Source: Nematostella vectensis (taxonomy: Eukaryota; Cnidaria; Anthozoa; Actiniaria; Edwardsiidae). Taken from it: a DNA stretch of 64,000 nt. The number at the start of each line of letters is the position of its first letter. Position 1 is the stretch's first letter. Where the stretch lies: contig NC_064046.1 in assembly GCF_932526225.1 (NCBI RefSeq), positions 11,805,719-11,869,718 on the forward strand, given 5' to 3'. Position numbers and translations under genes: made by a program. Of the stretch, positions 38,601 through 54,007 are shown piece after piece. The notes beneath the pieces were generated by a model. It saw nothing but the letters and a program-made list of their open reading frames with translations. It was not told the origin of the DNA and searched no databases.

Positions 38601-40270
38601 TAAGCCACCCCCTTTCCATACCCTTCCATATGGCACCAATTGTCCCCTAAAAAGTCCTACATCCCCCCACCCAAAAAAAGAATGTCTTTTAAGGGGAAAG
38701 GGGGGAGGTACTGTACTGCCATTCCACCCCAGCAGTTTTTTATCAGAGGGGTTTTTCACATTAACTGACTTTTTATAAGGTCATAGGAATCTATTTCTGC
38801 ATACATAAACTGAATACATGGTACTAGACAGACATGAAAAACAGGTAAATGCATTAATGGCAAAACATAAAAATACTTTTTACATGCTCAGTATGAGGCC
38901 TAGAAATGATTATATTGCTCTTTGCCGACTTGGCGAATACCCATGGTGGTGGGTGCTGATTACGCCAAGCAATGAGCTGCAATGCGCATACTGAGTTCAG
39001 GAAAGCTGGTGCCCTCTCTTTGCCAAGTAGAAAGATCTTGGTAGCCAGCATTTGTGAGAGCATTGTAGTAGCTCAGGTCAGGAAAATATAAAGGCCAGAT
39101 ATGTTATTCAGACTCTTTAAATTAAGTTAATTAGAGCAGAGCATTGATAAGACTTTGAACAAAATATTCCCAGGTACGTAACCAGGATGGGCTGAGGGGG
39201 GTGCACAGTTATGGGTATCATATGGAAAAAGCATAAGAGTTCTTAATAAGAAATGACCTACTTTTGGGCCGCCAAGGGGGGGGGGGCGCACATCCTCCTT
39301 TTTATGCACGCCTAATCCGCCATCCTCCCCTGGGACCATGGGGGTGGGGTTTCAGTTGACTAGTGCATTACTGAAATTATCTAATAAACGCCTAGGGCGC
39401 TTATTAAATTTCGATGGTCCAAGGGGGGGCATTCGATAGATGGGACACGTTTATCAGAGAAGGGTGTTCTTTACAATCTTTGAAAATATAATAAACCAAA
39501 GTGCAGTGGGGTTCTAGTCTCATCAGGATCACGTGAAATTATAGCCTGCGTAGCCAGCATTTCTTGACATTAAGCAAGTCTCACCCAGTAGAAGCAAAAC
39601 TCAGGTTAATTAAACTTGATTTGTATTACCGAAATGTTGTTTGTTTTGAGGCTGGGAGGGGGGGGAGGGGGGGCATTAAATAGAAGGGGGTTATTATCAG
39701 AGAGGGAATTTAATTACAAACGTGTAAACTTAGGGGGGGGGGGGGGGGCTCATAGGAGGCATTCTTTAGATAAGGGGCGTTTATTAGATTAATTACGGTA
39801 TATCAATAAGCATATACCTTACCGTTACATCATATAAAACCCTACATTGCCATATAAGGCGGCCGAAGTTCGTGTCGTGATCGTTTTACGCTCAAAGAAT
39901 CAAGGTCACGCAGCCACTTGTAAATATCTTATTACATAACCAATTGCAATTTTTCATCCATCGCGTACCTGAAAAATCTAACAACGCTCTCAAGTACTAC
40001 CCGAAGTTTTCTTCTCTTCATGGGATCCCATGGCTGTGAAAAATAGACCCCATATCCAACAAGCGGGACACCAACAAATGCGAGAACTCTCAACTTTCGA
40101 CTCCAAGCCAAGCTCGCAGATCTCTGGTTGATCGATGTAATGTCAGACTTCCATCGTACTTTACACGTTGCTTTGAATATTCTTAAGCAAGGTCGAGCCG
40201 AAGTATTAGGATTTGAAGTTAGAGTTTTTTGCAAAATTCGATAGAACAACATTTCAGCGCGATTTTCCAC
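23687..40270 (-). CDS. ADCK5: ADCK5-like UbiB/ABC1 atypical kinase (15 exons)
   Basis: Exons 5' to 3': 40270-39969, 38553-38490, 37995-37819, 34960-34937 (a 24-nt microexon), 34865-34725, 30396-30283, 29318-29187, 28828-28745, 28597-28516, 28429-28351, 27626-27535, 26850-26667, 25662-25588, 25289-25194, 23939-23687. They sum to 633 codons including the TGA stop, with every phase matching. Family marks in order: GLTISLDY, the KxGQ motif in YVKLGQG, the Ala-rich nucleotide loop [14 protein letters not shown], lysine of [23 protein letters not shown], and IIDHG in place of DFG. The order and wording fit ADCK5 rather than ADCK1. UbiB kinases are mitochondrial and act on lipid or coenzyme Q homeostasis; the exact role of ADCK5 is poorly known. 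The N-terminus (basic, then [16 protein letters not shown]) fits a mitochondrial targeting and membrane segment. ATG at 40255 is an alternative start. The usual DPHPGN reads DPHAAN here. Introns carry many transposons and a 2.5-kb minisatellite. Confidence 0.95.
24020..24400. repeat. Pentanucleotide array (CCTCG)n, (CCTGG)n, (CTCAG)n
   Basis: Successive blocks of related pentamers: CTCGC, then CTGGC, then CTCAG, interspersed with CTTTACTCATCTCAC. Block-wise change of the pentamer suggests repeated local expansion from different mutated units. It lies in the last intron of the ADCK5-like gene, about 80 bp from the acceptor at 23940. Confidence 0.95.
24765..25089. mobile_element. MITE-like element with GGCCCATACCCAGG ends
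   Basis: Inverted ends CAGGCCCATACCCAGG and CCTGGGTACGGGCTTG enclose about 325 bp with several runs of G (24787, 24842, 25024). No coding capacity and no clean target duplication found. Related ends occur near 7730 (CCTGGGTACGCC) and 39170. Confidence 0.6.
25270..25565 (-). repeat. Tandem copies of the ADCK5 exon-14 acceptor junction
   Basis: The true acceptor TTGCTGTTCGCAG and the first 18 nt of the exon (TGCTATCCGTGGCTGTAA, ending at 25289) recur upstream in the intron as TTGCTGTTTGCAG-TGCTATCCGTGGCTGTAA (around 25380-25412), then in two more diverged copies (around 25493 and 25544). Spacing is about 110, 109 and 51 bp. The upstream copies look like usable decoy 3' splice sites. Confidence 0.85.
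27167..27434. mobile_element. Inverted-repeat element with GTTACATC ends and internal tandem duplication
   Basis: The left end (GTTACATCCTTGGGGACCCA) is matched in inverse at the right end (CTGGGTCCCCGAAGATGG...GATGTAAC). Inside, about 105 bp including GCGCGTACGGTTTTT and GCGCGCGAGAAAAAATGAG is repeated in tandem. It lies in the ADCK5 intron between exons 27626-27535 and 26850-26667 and encodes nothing recognisable. Confidence 0.65.
27779..27996. mobile_element. MITE family A, copy 2
   Basis: A shorter relative of the copies at 22929 and 54008. Shared pieces include CTCCAGTTGAGGCTG, GGTGAAATGTGAGGCTGGACG and the end TGTTCTTATAAAAAAACA. Located in the intron between ADCK5 exons 10 and 11. Confidence 0.7.
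29400..29830. repeat. AT-rich inverted repeat with AATTCGCGAAATT motifs
   Basis: The motif CAAATTCGCGAAATT occurs at 29417 and 29725, and related stretches (AAAATTTAAGACGCGGGAAAA) lie near the right end, indicating a degraded inverted-repeat element in the ADCK5 intron between exons 30396-30283 and 29318-29187. Exact borders cannot be set by eye. Confidence 0.45.
29964..30258. mobile_element. TA-flanked MITE (AGCCAAATTCGTTGTTGCGCG ends) and partial copy
   Basis: The complete copy (30061-30258) has ends TATAGCCAAATTCGTTG and CAACGGATTTGGCTGTA with TA at both borders, as expected for Tc1/mariner-type elements, and an inner inverted pair (CAGCGCGTAGTCAATCAAAC and TGACTACGCGCTATTCCCAA). A partial copy of the left end precedes it at 29964. 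Its right end is about 25 bp from the 5' splice site of ADCK5 exon 6. A relative is at 63720-63954. Confidence 0.8.
30476..30773. mobile_element. 298-bp TA-flanked MITE with CTGTCGAA ends
   Basis: Terminal inverted repeats over 80 bp long (CTGTCGAATCCGTTGTATCG on the left; ATACAACGGGTTCGACAG on the right), with TA on both sides. The inner arms also pair (CCAATCAGA with TCTGATTGG). The structure fits a non-autonomous Tc1/mariner-like element. It lies about 80 bp upstream of ADCK5 exon 6. Confidence 0.85.
31190..32450 (-). mobile_element. Degenerate non-LTR retrotransposon (jockey/CR1-like)
   Basis: Minus-strand frames in family order: endonuclease end ([20 protein letters not shown], then [11 protein letters not shown]), linker ([14 protein letters not shown]), and the start of the reverse transcriptase ([31 protein letters not shown]). 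The frame is broken by several shifts and stops and the rest of the enzyme is missing, so it is a dead fragment in the large ADCK5 intron between exons 34865-34725 and 30396-30283. Confidence 0.85.
32468..32815 (+). mobile_element. ORF resembling the C-terminus of a cnidarian transposon protein
   Basis: A 114-residue frame with [32 protein letters not shown] and a basic charged tail ending [17 protein letters not shown] recall this type of C-terminal segment as repetitive in cnidarian genomes, possibly with Mutator-like transposases, but cannot verify it. It is on the opposite strand to the adjacent LINE fragment. Most of the protein is missing. Confidence 0.4.
35272..37857 (-). repeat. 38-bp minisatellite made of ADCK5 exon-3 end plus 5' splice site, about 68 copies
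   Basis: On the minus strand each unit is 33 nt of exon 3 (codons for [11 protein letters not shown]) followed by GTATG, the first bases of the intron. The first unit (37857-37819 side) is the real exon end, where the protein still aligns to the ADCK5 family; all others run head to tail into the intron. Variants (TATCTC/TATCAC/TACCTC and GTGTC/GTATC on the plus strand) recur in blocks, so blocks of units were duplicated. Nearly every copy keeps AAA-GTATGT. A later donor would read into an in-frame stop within one unit. Confidence 0.97.
39120..39790. repeat. G-tract repeat debris in ADCK5 intron 1
   Basis: Several G runs (39284, 39422, 39656, 39736) occur in repeated contexts such as GGGGGGGCATT(A/C)...TTATCAGAGA (39422-39460 and 39668-39700) and CCTAGGGCGCTTATTA. 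They look like overlapping decayed copies of one G-rich element. Borders are unclear. Confidence 0.45.
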
Positions 40271-40369
40271 AAGAGAATTAGGGTGGTCAGCGGATTCGGC
40301 AAGAGTAAATAGGTAAGTACTTTAAGTACGTAACCTGAAGTGTATCATATAAGATATCCCACACATACA

Positions 40370-41925
40370 AAGCTATCCACACCATACACAGCAATCTACA
40401 CTATACACAGCTATCTACACCATACACAGCTATCCACACCATACACAGCTATCTACACCATACACAGCTATCCACGACATACACAGCTATCCACACCATA
40501 CACAGCTATCCACACCATACACAGCTATCCCCATCATACACAACCATCCACAGCCATACACAGCTATCCACACTATACACACCATACACAGCTATCCACA
40601 CAATACACAGCCATACACAGCTATCTACACCATACACAGCTATCCACACCATACACAGCTATCCACACCATACACAGCTATCCACACCATACACAGCTAT
40701 CCACACCATACACAGCTATACACAGCTATCCACACCATACACAGCTATCCACACCATACACAGCTATCCACACCATACACAGCTATCCTTACCATCCACA
40801 ACCATCCACACCATACACAGCCATACACAGCTATCCACAGCTATACACACCATACACAGCTATACACAGCTATCCACAGCTATACACACCATACACAGCT
40901 ATACACAGCTATCAACACCATACACAGCTATCCACACCATACACAGCTATCCACACCATACACAGCCAAACACAGCTATCCACACCATCCACAACCATCC
41001 ACAGCTATCCACACCATACACAGCTATCCACACCATACACACCCGACAGCTATCCACACCATACACAGCCATACACACCATACACAGCTATCCACACCAT
41101 CCACAACCATACACAGCCATACACACCATTCACAACTATCCACACCATACACAGCTATCCACAACTATCCACACCATGCACAGCTATCCACACCATACAC
41201 AGCTATCCACACCATACACAGCAATACACACCATACACAGCTATCCACACCATCCACAACCATCCACAGCCATACACACCATTCACAGCTATCCACACCA
41301 TACACGGCTATCCACACCATACACGGCTATCCACACTATACACGGCCATACACAGCTATCCACACCATCCACAACCATCCACACCATACACGGCCATACT
41401 CAGCTATCCACACCATCCAGAGCTATCCACACCATACACAGCTATCCACACCATACACAGCTATCCACCCTATACACAGCTATCCACCCTATACACAGCT
41501 ATCTACACCATACACACAGCTATCCACACCATACACAGCTATCTACACCATCCACAGCTATCCACGCCATACACACCATCCACAGCTATCCACACCATAC
41601 ACAGCTATCCACATCATACACAGCCATACACAGCTATCTATCCACACCATCCACAACCATCCACACCATACACGGCCATACTCAGCTATCCACATCATCC
41701 ACAGCTATCCACACCATACACAGCTATCCACACCATACACGGCTATCTACACCATACATACCATCCACACCATACACAGCTATCCACACCATACACAGCC
41801 ATACACAGCTATCCACACCATACACGGCTATCCACACCATACACGGCTATCCACACTATACACGGCCATACACAGCTATCCACACCATCCACAACCATCC
41901 ACACCATACACGGCCATTCACTCGG
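40370..41925 (+). repeat. Left arm: 19-bp minisatellite (CTATCCACACCATACACAG)
   Basis: About 80 units of CTATCCACACCATACACAG with variants (ACCATCCACAAC, CACGGCCATACACAG, CAGCCATACACAC). No unit frame contains a stop, so a 574-codon frame spans it; it has no start context, domain or codon bias and is an artefact. Blocks of units recur (for example the CACGGCTATCCACACTATACACGGCC region, split here, at 41300 and 41830). Confidence 0.95.
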
Positions 41926-41984
41926 TTGTGTGTTGTGTGTTGTTATCAGAGTTGATATATTGATAGACGCACCCGCCAATTACG

Positions 41985-42330
41985 CAGCTCTCATCCAGAT
42001 AAATTTATCGAGTTATGTCCAAGAACAGAAGCTTATAAGAACTCGTTTTTCTGTAGGACAATAAAAGAATGGAACAAGCTGCCCGCCTCACCCTGGATTC
42101 CACTAGTGCAGATATTTTTAGAGAACGAATAAAATAAAATTAAATTAATAAAATTATATTAATACCAATTATGTTGTTTAAACGATTTTTATCGTATTAC
42201 TTTATTTCATCTTTTTTTATTCTGCCTTATTATTATTATTTTTATTCTGCCTTATTATTATTTTTATTATTATTATTTTTTTTTTAGTTAATTAATTAAT
42301 TAATGTATTTATTTATTTATTTACTTATAC
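41985..42330 (+). mobile_element. LINE 3' tail with AT-rich simple sequence
   Basis: A broken frame reads FFCRTIKEWNKLPASPW, the usual C-terminal end of CR1/L2/Rex-like LINE reverse transcriptases, followed at once by AT-rich 3' sequence and TTATTATT simple repeat to about 42330. It is a strongly 5'-truncated insertion inside the Foldback-like element. Confidence 0.7.
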
Positions 42331-42781
42331 AATTAATTTATATCCACAGTGATGGTAACCCCTTTGTGGATTAACAATGTAGATGTAGATGTAGATATCC
42401 ACACCATACAGCTGTCATTGGAATATTGCTCTTAGATAAAGGTTTAATATTTTTGGTGCCCCATTCAATGTCAAATATGCCGGGATTATTAATTAAAATA
42501 AAATTAACTTGAGAAGTCGGGTTTTCCGTGAAACAACAAGAACTACGTTTTTGCCAACAACAAAGAATCCTGGGCAAAAGTTAGAATAAATACCCGGATG
42601 TACAAGTTATAATAAATACCCGGATGTACAATAACCGGAACCGGAAACAGCGATATCTATTTTCATCAAATACTCGTATAACAACGAGCGTAATCCCCTC
42701 ATAACCCCTCACTTCGCTACATACGGAATACCTCCAAGACAGGCAATCTAAGCTCCGCCAATACACATCTCGGGTATGTAC

Positions 42782-43148
42782 ACATACCTGTCAACTCTCC
42801 CGCATTAGGCGGGAGTCTCAAGATTTTGGACCCCTTCTCCCGCTCTCCCGCGTTGAGCACCAAATCTCCCGCTTTTTAGGGATTTTTATCGCTTTCAAAA
42901 AATTATTCTATAGAAAATCGTCATTTTGCCTTTTTTCTATTAATATATTTGAAACGATGATTCACTTGCGTAGCGCAATTTATCTAACACCCTCGTGCGA
43001 TCCATAAGTGGATTAGTACGTGAGAGCTTTCCATACGTCAAACGCCTGCAAGGTTAAACCCACCCCTCCCCCACAAAAATGAGTATACCCCACCCCTCCC
43101 CCCTACAAATTCTCAAGCCTTGAGATTTTCGGAGGTTGACAGGTATGT
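42782..43148. mobile_element. MITE with ACATACCTGTCAAC ends
   Basis: A 367-bp element with perfect inverted ends (ACATACCTGTCAAC and GTTGACAGGTATGT) flanked by GTAC on both sides (42778-42781 and 43149-43152). The interior repeats CTCCCGC-type motifs and has no coding capacity. It lies inside the Foldback-like element, so it is probably a later insertion. Confidence 0.8.
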
Positions 43149-43154
43149 GTACAC

Positions 43155-45100
43155 CCTCCTTTCCACACATCCTATATACTACCCACCGCTACATGCATAA
43201 GTTCCCACACTTATTTATCATTTAGTCCACCACATACAGCCACTAGCCAGGACCATCACATGCACCATTTTGTCCACTACACACTTCCCCCTCCTAGCTT
43301 AGCCTCTATCCACTTTTTCTCTCTTTACCTCATTCCCCTGCGCGCTACTTTTTACTTTTCAGACCAAGCCATGTACTCAGGCGGAGCCAGGCGCTACACA
43401 GGTTTGGCCATTGCATGCACCACGCTTCACTACAGGCATTACTAACGAGCGTGTAGGGGCGGGTGATGAGGGCCTTATCATTCGAAACACGCTTCATATA
43501 CGAATCGTCTCCCTAGTTTTTTTCCCCTTTTTACTCCCACCATCATCGCCGCTTTTCCCCTAGCTTTCCCCTAAGTCTCCCCGCTTTATTCTCCGGGTTC
43601 GTATATGACCAACCAATAGACCTCGCCCCCTGATGAGAAGTCTTGGTTGGCGTTATATGCCTTTAGTTCTACATTTCGCAGAGCTCTTTGAAATGACCTA
43701 CACACTTTTGTCTTATTGTTTTATTTTTGTTATGTTTATTTTGCATATACATGCCGGTTGTTTTCTTCATGCCTTTGCCTTTTCCCCTTATCTCTTACCA
43801 CCGATTATCGCTTCATCTGGGGTAAACTATCCTTCCTGTCTTGTTAACGTTTCAGCGTCATCTCCACTCTCACCGCGCTCCCTTTGTCGCCTCCCGCGCC
43901 CCTACTTCATCTTCTTCTCGCCGTTTTACTAGCATAATTTTCCATTCTCCGCAATACTTCCTTTCACCGCTACAGTATTATTATTATCTATTATTATTTA
44001 ATTTCGCCTGTCAATCATACCACTTACACACTTCATTAGATACATACCTCCACACAAACCTCGCCCTCTCCATTACCGCTCACCATTTCCTCTCTACAAT
44101 CTAAACACTTTTCTTTCTCTTATCCTACATATTACTTTCCTACCCTACACACAACACACCCTCTCAAAAACACTACACAGTCTCGTCACAATATTCCTGC
44201 TCATCATTCTGTTCACACTCGCATTATCCCCCTTCATCAGATTTCACTAATGCCGCCATCACCTCTTCACATCCGCTACACAACACTCGCCACAAGTTAC
44301 CAATTTTAACTGTTTCAATCTCCACATAATACCATATTTACTAACTACCTTCTCCACTCAACAAAAAAAATCCTTTATTCATAACTCTCATGTCGTTTTA
44401 TTATCAACCCCATCTCTTATAACAACCTTAACTCCTCGTCTCATAATCCATAATCTTAACCACCCGAACATAACCTGATAACCCTATCACCCCTTCCCCT
44501 TCCTTCACACTGCAACTTCACAAACATAAACTAAGTTTCACCATTCGCTACACAACCACCTCTCCACCTACTTATCTCAACCTATCACCATCTTCATCTT
44601 CTATCACCGCCTTCCTATATACTACAATACCACACTCACTCACTCTCTCATAACGATATATTATCACCCACATTTACACCATAACCTCACAAATTTTAAA
44701 TCACCACTACCATTTTAACACACACAGACCCATCACGCTAAATTATAAGCCTTATCTACTCCACATCTCCCTCACCACCACTCTTACCTATACACCGTAC
44801 CAATTTTCCCCACCAACACAGACATTAGCCATCTCCATACCACACCATATTATTATTATTTTTTTCTTTTTCACCTACCCACCACACACTACCACAACCT
44901 ATTCTATAGTCCAACTTTATCTTTTCACCACCCCCCACCACCTACTAGTCTAACCTATCCACCTTTTCACCGTAATTACATTACTACCATCTCCACTCTA
45001 CATTACCTTACTAGCCATCCTTCACCATCACCCTCCAACATTACAATACCATATGATCACACCCACCTCACTACCACACCACTTTAGGCCCCTACGTCTT
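43155..45100. other. Strongly G-depleted, strand-asymmetric stretch
   Basis: The plus strand is almost free of G for long runs (one 60-base line at 44101 has none; neighbouring lines have 1 to 5), while C, A and T are plentiful with CACA, TCTC and TTAC words. No gene, tandem period or transposon end was recognised. Composition resembles the left minisatellite arm, so it may be a decayed part of it. Confidence 0.6.
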
Positions 45101-45477
45101 GGTACGAATACCCGATCCAAACCAAAAAACTCAAAGTACATTAAATTTGAATCTGACCGCTAACCTAGTTCTCTTGTATTCTTAATCTGACCGCTAACCT
45201 AATTTTCTTGAATTCTGGTTATCAAAGTATATGTTAAATGATTGAGGTTAGGTTAAGCGAATGAATAAAAATGTGGGCGAAAACGGCACATAGAAAGACT
45301 AATTGCAATCGTACAATAGCTTCAATTTAGTTTTCATATATTTGCCGTATATATACTATATTGCTTACCATTTTGAGTTGAAGTCAGTCAAAAAGAAAGT
45401 CTAACGACAAGACTGTCCACGTGGTGATGATCGCACTATGCGCGTGCGCAAATTTACTCTCTTTCCCAAGTCATTCT

Positions 45478-48400
45478 GTGTATGGTGTGGATAGCTGTGG
45501 ATAGCTGTGTATAGCGTGGATAGTTGTGTATTGTGTGGATAGCTGTGGATTGTGTGGATAGCTGTGGATGGTGTGTATGGCTGTGTATGATGTGTATGGC
45601 TGTAGTGTGGATAGCTGTGGATGTTGTGGATAGCTGTGGATGGTGTGGATGATGTGGATAGCTGTGGATGGTGTGGGTAGCTGTTGATTGTTTGGATAGT
45701 TGTGTATGGTGTGGATAGCTGTGGATGGCTGTGTATGGTGTAGATAGCTGTGTATGGTGTGGATAGCTATAGATAGATGTGGATAGCTGTGGATGGCTAT
45801 GTATAGTGTGGATATAGCTGTGTATGGTGTGGATAGATGTGTATGGTGTGGATGTTTGTGGATGGTGTGGATGATGTGGATAGCTGTGTATGGCGTGGAT
45901 AGCTGTGTATGGTGTGGATAGTTGTGGATGGTGCGGATAGCTGTGTATGGCTGTGTATGGTGTGGATAGCTGTGTATGGTGTGGATAGCTGTAGATAGAT
46001 GTGGATAGCTGTGTACGGTGTGGATAGCTGTGTATAGTATGGGTTGTTGTGTATGGTGTGGATAGCTGTGGATGGTGTGGATAGCTGTGTATGGTGTGGG
46101 TAGCTGTGTATGGTGTGGATTAGCTGTGGATGGTGTAGATAGCTGTGTGTGGTGTGGATAGCTGTGTATGGTGTGGATAGCTGTGGATGGTGTGGATAGC
46201 TGTGTATGGTGTGGATAGCTATGGATGGCTGTGTTGTTGTGTATGGTGTGGATAGCTGTGTATGGCTGTGGATAGCGTGGATAGCTGTGGATGGTGTGGA
46301 TGGGTGTGGATGGCGTGGATAGCTGTGTATGGTGTGGATAGCTGTGTATGGTGTGGATAGCAACAAGGTTGTTGCTAGTGTTATAAAGTTTGGTGTGGAT
46401 AGCTGTGTATGGTGTAGATAGCTGTGGATGGTGTGGATAGCTGTGGATGGTGTGGATGATGTGGATAGCTGTGTATGGCGTGGATAACTGTGGATGGTGT
46501 GGATAGCTGTGGATGGTGTGGATGATGTGGATAGCTGTGTATGGTGTGGATAGCTGTGTATGGTGTGGATAGTTGTGGATGGCTGTGGATGGTGTGGATA
46601 GCAGTGTATGGTGTGGATAGCTGTAGATGGTATGGATAGCTGTGGATGGTGTGGATAGCTGTGTATGGTTGATAGCTGTGAATGGTGTGGATAGCTGTGG
46701 ATAGTGTGTATGGTGTAGATAGCTGTGTATGGTGTGGATAGCTGTGTATGGTGTAGATAGCTGTGGATGGTGTGGATAGCTGTGGATGGTGTGGATAGCT
46801 GTGGATGGTGTGGATGATGTGGACAGCTGTGTATGGCGTGGATAACTGTGGAAGGCTGTGTATGGTGTGTATGGCTGTGAATGGTGTGTATGGCTGTGGA
46901 TGGTGTGGATAGCTGTGTATGGTGTAGATAGCTGTGTATGGTGTGGATAGCTGTGTATGGTGTGGGTAGCTGTGTATGGTGTGGATAGCTGTGTATGGTG
47001 TAGATAGCTGTGTATGGTGTAGATAGCTGTGTATGGTGTGTATGGCTGTGTATAGTGTGGATAGATGTGGATGGTGTGGATGGTTGTGGATGGTGCGGAT
47101 AGCTGTGTATGGCTGTGTATGGTGTGGATAGCTGTGTATGGTGTGGATAGCTGTAGATAGATGTGGATAGCTGTGTACGGTGTGGATAGCTGTGGATAGT
47201 ATGGGTTGTTGTGGATGGTGTGGATAGCTGTGGATGGTGTGGATAGCTGTGTATGGTGTGGATAGCTGTGTATGGTGTGGATTAGCTGTGGATGGTGTAG
47301 ATAGCTGTGTGTGGTGTGGATAGCTGTGTATGGTGTGGATAGCTGTGGATGGTGTGGATAGCTGTGTATGGTGTGGATAGCTGTGTATGGCTGTGTATAG
47401 CGTGGATAGCTGTGGATGGTGTGGATGGGTGTGTATGGCGTGGATAGCTGTGTATGGTGTGGATAGCTGTGTATGGTGTGGATAGCAACAAGGTTGTTGC
47501 TAGTGTTATGAAGTTTGGTGTGGATAGCTGTGTATGGTGTAGATAGCTGTGGATGGTGTGGATAGCTGTGGATGGTGTGGATGATGTGGATAGCTGTGTA
47601 TGGCGTGGATAACTGTGGATGGCTGTGTATGGTGTGTATGGCTGTGGATGGTGTGTATGGCTGTGGATGGTGTGGATAGCTGTGTATGGTGTGGGTAGCT
47701 GTGTATGGTGTGGATAGCTGTGTATGGTGTAGATAGCTGTGTATGGTGTAGATAGCTGTGTATGGTGTGTATGGCTGTGTATAGTGTGGATAGATGTGGA
47801 TGGTGTGGATGGTTGTGGATGGTGCGGATAGCTGTGTATGGCTGTGTATGGTGTGGATAGCTGTGTATGGTGTGGATAGCTGTAGATAGATGTGGATAGC
47901 TGTGTACGGTGTGGATAGCTGTGGATAGTATGGGTTGTTGTGTATGGTGTGGATAGCTGTGGATGGTGTGGATAGCTGTGTATGGTGTGGATAGCTGTGT
48001 ATGGTGTGGATTAGCTGTGGATGGTGTAGATAGCTGTGTGTGGTGTGGATAGCTGTGTATGGTGTGGATAGCTGTGGATGGTGTGGATAGCTGTGTATGG
48101 TGTGGATAGCTGTGTATGGCTGTGTATAGCGTGGATAGCTGTGGATGGTGTGGATGGGTGTGTATGGCGTGGATAGCTGTGTATGGTGTGGATAGCTGTG
48201 TATGGTGTGGATAGCAACAAGGTTGTTGCTAGTGTTATGAAGTTTGGTGTGGATAGCTGTGTATGGTGTAGATAGCTGTGGATGGTGTGGATAGCTGTGG
48301 ATGGTGTGGATGATGTGGATAGCTGTGTATGGCGTGGATAACTGTGGATGGCTGTGTATGGTGTGTATGGCTGTGGATGGTGTGTATGGCTGTGTATGGT

Positions 48401-48990
48401 GTGGATAGCTGTGGATGGTGTGGATAGCTGTGGATGGTGTGGATGATGTGGATAGCTGTGTATGGTGTGGATAGCTGTGTATGGTGTGGATAGTTGTGGA
48501 TGGCTGTGGATGGTGTGGATAGCTTAGATAGATGTGGATAGCTGTGTATGGTGTGGATAGCTGTAGATAGATGTGAATAGCTGTGTACGGTGTGGATAGC
48601 TGTGTATAGTATGGATAGTTGTGTATGGTGTGGATAGCTGTGGATGGTGTGGATAGCTGTGGATGGCGTGGATAGCTGTGTATGGTGTGGATAGCTGTGG
48701 ATGGTGTGGATAGCTGTGTATGGTGTGGATAGCTGTGTGTAGTGTAGATAGCTGTGTATGGTGTGGATAGCTGTGGATGGCGTGGATAGCTGTGTATGGT
48801 GTGGATAGCTGTGGATGGTGTGGATAGCTGTGTATGGTGTGGATAGCTGTGTGTAGTGTAGATAGCTGTGTATGGTGTGGATGGGTGTATGGTGTGGATA
48901 GCTGTGTATGGTGTAGATAGCTGTGTATGGTGTGGATGGCTGTGTATGGTGTAGATAGCTGTGGATGGTGTGTATCGTGTGTATGTATGG
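45478..48990 (-). repeat. Right arm: inverted 19-bp minisatellite with higher-order repeats
   Basis: The same unit as the left arm, in reverse (GTGTGGATAGCTGTGTATG on the plus strand), over about 3.5 kb. Larger blocks are duplicated: a non-repeat marker containing AGCAACAAGGTTGTTGCT occurs at 46359, 47484 and 48213, and the last two lie in 729-bp blocks that look almost identical. Short minus-strand frames across the array are artefacts. Confidence 0.95.
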
Positions 48991-49137
48991 TGTGGTATGA
49001 TACGGTATGATACACTATCTTATGATACACTTCAGGATGCGTACTTAAAGTAGTTACCAGTAAATACACCACAGGGAATCTGATAAGCACAGGTATCCCT
49101 GAGTGTCAGCGCGCTTGGGTAGGTGTTTCATGTAAAA

Positions 49138-53633
<4,496 letters not shown>

Positions 53634-54007
53634 TTTGAAAACTTCAACAAGATGGAGCGCCCGCTGACCCTCGAAAGCAGCTTGGACTCACAAACAACAG
53701 GAAGCCCATCCTTGTTTTTCTGAGTATCGGATTAATTTTCCTATGGGAATGTGGGAAGGAGGTCTTGCTATCTTGTTTCTTTTTCTTGCGCACGTAAATT
53801 AAATCAAGAGAGAAGGGGAATTGAAGCGAAATATCCTTGTGATTCAAAAGAATTTATATTTTCTTGCGAAGAGCCGAATTGTGCGAGAAAAAATCCTTAA
53901 TTTTCTTTTTTTTTTTTAGTTATTCCAACAATGATTAAAGCGATCTTACTCTTGGATGTTTTCCCGCTCTTGAAGAACATCAGGAGTAAGAGAAAACACA
54001 AACCGGT

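Larger units (their letters stand above)
40312..49058. mobile_element. Foldback-like transposon with minisatellite arms
   Basis: The two ends are inverted copies: GGTAAGTACTTTAAGTACG followed by CCTGAAGTGTATCATA on the left, and the same in inverse on the right (GGTAACTACTTTAAGTACG when read on the minus strand). An identical 8-mer AGTAAATA flanks both ends (40304-40311 and 49059-49066), as a target-site duplication would. Inward of the ends, both arms are the same 19-bp minisatellite in opposite orientation. The centre (about 41930-45478) holds a LINE tail, a MITE and a G-poor stretch but no transposase. Long inverted arms made of tandem repeats are the hallmark of Foldback/TU-type elements. 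The left end is about 40 bp upstream of the ADCK5 start codon. Confidence 0.8.

Noticed and set aside
23687-40270. ADCK1 as the identity of the UbiB-type kinase
   Set aside because: Stretches such as [27 protein letters not shown] and [17 protein letters not shown] fit ADCK5 much better.
40340-42064. 574-codon open frame (longest in the window)
   Set aside because: The 19-bp unit has no stop in any frame, so long frames arise by default. The protein is a pure repeat, with no start context or domain.
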